Source: JAFDVL01 sp031409955 (GTDB lineage Bacteria; Acidobacteriota; Blastocatellia; RBC074). Taken from it: 6,688 nt of DNA. The translations under genes and the position numbers were made by a program. The stretch spans positions 1 through 6,688 of the forward strand of contig JANNYF010000008.1 of NCBI GenBank assembly GCA_031409955.1, read 5' to 3'. Position 1 is the stretch's first letter, and every line of letters begins with the position of its first letter. The notes under the pieces are model-generated. The model was not told the origin of the DNA and made no database searches. It saw nothing but the letters and a program-made list of their open reading frames with translations. Positions 5,061 to 6,688 of the stretch are shown in pieces.

Positions 5061-6116
5061 ATGTCCTCGTATGAAATCCGAAAAATTCTAGTGCGCGGCA
5101 CCAATTGGCTGGGCGATGCGGTAATGATGATCCCCGCGTTGCAGCGATTGCGCATATCGTTCCCCGACGCGCATATCATATTGCTCGCCCCGCCCCGCGC
5201 CGCTGAAGTTTTCACAGGTTTTGCACAGGTTGATGAAATCCTCGTCTATCGGCGCAAAGAACAAGGCAAGCGCGCGTTCATCGAAGCGAGGCAGCAATTG
5301 CGACGCGAGCGATTTGATCTCGCGCTCCTGTTTCAAAACGCCTTTGAAGCGGCATTACTCGCGTTCCTGAGCGGCGCGAAGATTCGCATCGGCTACGACA
5401 CACAAGGGCGCGGCGTATTGTTGACACACAAGCTCAAGCGCGGCGAGCAGCATCGCAATCGGCACCAAACGAACGACTATTTGGATTTGGTCGCGGAGGC
5501 CGAACGTGTCTGTTTGGGAAAAGAAACAGACGTAGAGCGAAATACCATCCCTTCTTTGGTGGCGAGTTCTGAGCAGACACAAGCCGCCGCCAAACTGCTG
5601 TCTCTGCCCAACCAGCAAAAGTTAATCGCGCTCAATGTTGGCGCAACGAACAGCCGCGCGAAATGCTGGCCAGAAGATCGTTTCGCCGCTCTGGCAGATC
5701 GAATGGTCGCGGAACTGGATGCACGCATCGTGTTGATTGGCGCGGATTCCGAACGCGACAATGCAGCGCGCGTGATCGCACAAATGCAGCATCCAAACGC
5801 CGCGAAAAATCTGGCAGGCGAAACCAGCATCGCCGAATTGATCGGCTTGCTGGCAAGCTGTGATTTGCTCGTGACGAACGACACTGGCCCCGCGCACGTC
5901 GGTGCAGCATTGAGCATTCCGACGCTAACGATCTTCGGGCCGACCAATGAATTTGAGACGGCTCCGCTGGGCGCACGTTCCGAATTGATGCGTGCCAATG
6001 GCATCGAATGTGCGCGCTGTATGCACCGCGAATGCCCGATAGATCATCGCTGTATGACACGCATCACGGTTGATGCAGTTGTAGCAAAGGCGTATTCATT
6101 ACTGGAGGAAATATGA
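5061..6116 (+). CDS. waaF: ADP-heptose:LPS heptosyltransferase II (WaaF)
   Basis: This is a 351-residue GT9-family glycosyltransferase that adds L-glycero-D-manno-heptose from ADP-heptose to the inner core of lipopolysaccharide, on the cytoplasmic face of the inner membrane. Its length is normal for the family. Residues 8-22 hold the N-terminal ILVRGTNWLGDAVMM motif with the presumed catalytic Asp19. NVGATNSRAKCWPEDRF (192-208) and TNDTGPAHVGAA (272-283) belong to the donor-binding C-terminal domain. A four-cysteine segment, Cys317, Cys320, Cys325 and Cys331, matches the cysteine-rich end common in WaaF proteins. The start has only a weak leader, but the first residues match the expected N-terminus. 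Its stop overlaps the next start codon. Its presence indicates an outer membrane with heptose-containing lipopolysaccharide. A closely related GT9 heptosyltransferase is the only serious alternative. Confidence 0.92.
   Translation: MSSYEIRKILVRGTNWLGDAVMMIPALQRLRISFPDAHIILLAPPRAAEVFTGFAQVDEILVYRRKEQGKRAFIEARQQLRRERFDLALLFQNAFEAALLAFLSGAKIRIGYDTQGRGVLLTHKLKRGEQHRNRHQTNDYLDLVAEAERVCLGKETDVERNTIPSLVASSEQTQAAAKLLSLPNQQKLIALNVGATNSRAKCWPEDRFAALADRMVAELDARIVLIGADSERDNAARVIAQMQHPNAAKNLAGETSIAELIGLLASCDLLVTNDTGPAHVGAALSIPTLTIFGPTNEFETAPLGARSELMRANGIECARCMHRECPIDHRCMTRITVDAVVAKAYSLLEEI
6104..6109 (+). promoter_or_regulatory. Ribosome binding site of the BNR-repeat gene
   Basis: GGAGGA lies inside the last codons of waaF, three bases before the ATG at 6113. 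It supports a separate start there and translational coupling across the four-base overlap. Confidence 0.7.
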
Positions 6117-6688
6117 TTCGTATCTTTATTGCTTGTGCATTCCTTGTGACTTCGATTGCGATTGCGGCCAATCCTGCCATCGTCACCATTCGTACGCCGA
6201 ATCAAGGCCGCGTGCCGGAAGTCGCGCTCGACAAACAGGGCGTGTTGCATCTGGCGTATGGCAAAGACCAGGACGGCTACTATGTGCAATCGCGCGATGG
6301 CGGCAAGACCTTCAGCGCGCCTGTCAAAGTCAATCAGCGCGCAGGCGCGATCACGGTCGGCGGCGAGCGCGGCGTCAAAATGGCGCTTGGCAAAGACGGC
6401 GTGATTCACGCGGTCTGGCTGGGGCATTATCAAAAAGGCGGCGGCATTTGGTACACGCGCAGCACCGATGGCGGCAAAACCTTCGCGCCCGAACGCAATG
6501 TCCAAAACACTGCTATTGGCTCTGACAGCCCCGCCGTTGTTGCCGATCCAAGCGGCGCGGTGCTGGTGTTCTGGCTGGATGCGCGCTTGCCAAAAGACGC
6601 AGAAAATCCTGTGTCCGAGGCGATAATTTTGGCGCGTTCGACTGACAACGGCGCAAACTTTTCGCGCAACGAAGTGGTCAAATACGAT
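6113..6688 (+). CDS. Exported Asp-box (BNR) repeat protein, sialidase-like, partial
   Basis: The frame is open from the ATG at 6113 to the window edge, 192 codons with no stop, so the C-terminus is missing. Residues 1-19 form a likely signal peptide: a short basic start, a hydrophobic core, and AIAA before the mature Asn20. Three Asp-box motifs follow: SRDGGKTF at 60-67, STDGGKTF at 117-124 and STDNGANF at 176-183. They are spaced about 57-59 residues apart, as expected for blades of a beta-propeller like those of sialidases and related proteins. Whether the full protein is an enzyme cannot be told, because the sialidase catalytic Arg and Glu/Tyr residues would mostly lie beyond the edge. It overlaps waaF by four bases and has a good ribosome binding site, so it is probably co-transcribed. 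It should act in the periplasm or outside the cell. Confidence 0.85.
   Translation, partial: MIRIFIACAFLVTSIAIAANPAIVTIRTPNQGRVPEVALDKQGVLHLAYGKDQDGYYVQSRDGGKTFSAPVKVNQRAGAITVGGERGVKMALGKDGVIHAVWLGHYQKGGGIWYTRSTDGGKTFAPERNVQNTAIGSDSPAVVADPSGAVLVFWLDARLPKDAENPVSEAIILARSTDNGANFSRNEVVKYD

Overview
This is a chromosomal stretch from a Gram-negative bacterium. A lipopolysaccharide heptosyltransferase (WaaF) and a peptidoglycan precursor reductase (MurB) lie on one strand, and a cytochrome bd oxidase subunit lies on the other. The moderately high GC content, the repeat-filled intergenic gaps and the style of the CydB and M50 proteins suggest Acidobacteriota, perhaps Blastocatellia. That placement is an inference from general resemblance; no marker gene in the window proves it.

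Layout. Positions 1-510 hold a short antitoxin-like gene on the minus strand (62-439), whose 3' half is made of hairpin-forming repeat sequence. Nothing recognisable lies in 1-61. Next comes cydB on the minus strand (511-1515). A gap of about 500 bases (1516-2016) separates it from the divergent plus-strand genes. The gap holds a long inverted repeat and a structured tract with no credible gene. On the plus strand follow a site-2-protease-like membrane metalloprotease with a C-terminal CBS-like region (2017-3177), a 100-base array of 10-bp units that reverses orientation midway (3181-3280), murB (3282-4472), and a gene-free stretch of 588 bases (4473-5060). That stretch is dominated by a roughly 400-base nested palindrome and a separate smaller two-hairpin element. 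The window ends with waaF (5061-6116) and, overlapping its stop codon, an exported Asp-box (BNR) repeat protein that runs off the right edge (6113-6688).

How the genes relate. The protease, MurB and WaaF are all cell-envelope functions, but repeat arrays separate the first three genes, so one tight operon is not evident. Only waaF and the BNR gene look translationally coupled. CydB belongs to terminal respiration and stands without a visible cydA neighbour. The antitoxin has no visible toxin partner in the window.

No new defence, mobile or biosynthetic system can be supported here. The most distinctive property is the density and variety of short palindromic repeats. In two places (the antitoxin-like gene and murB) repeat-like DNA appears to have been absorbed into the 3' end of a coding sequence, giving the protein an added tail.
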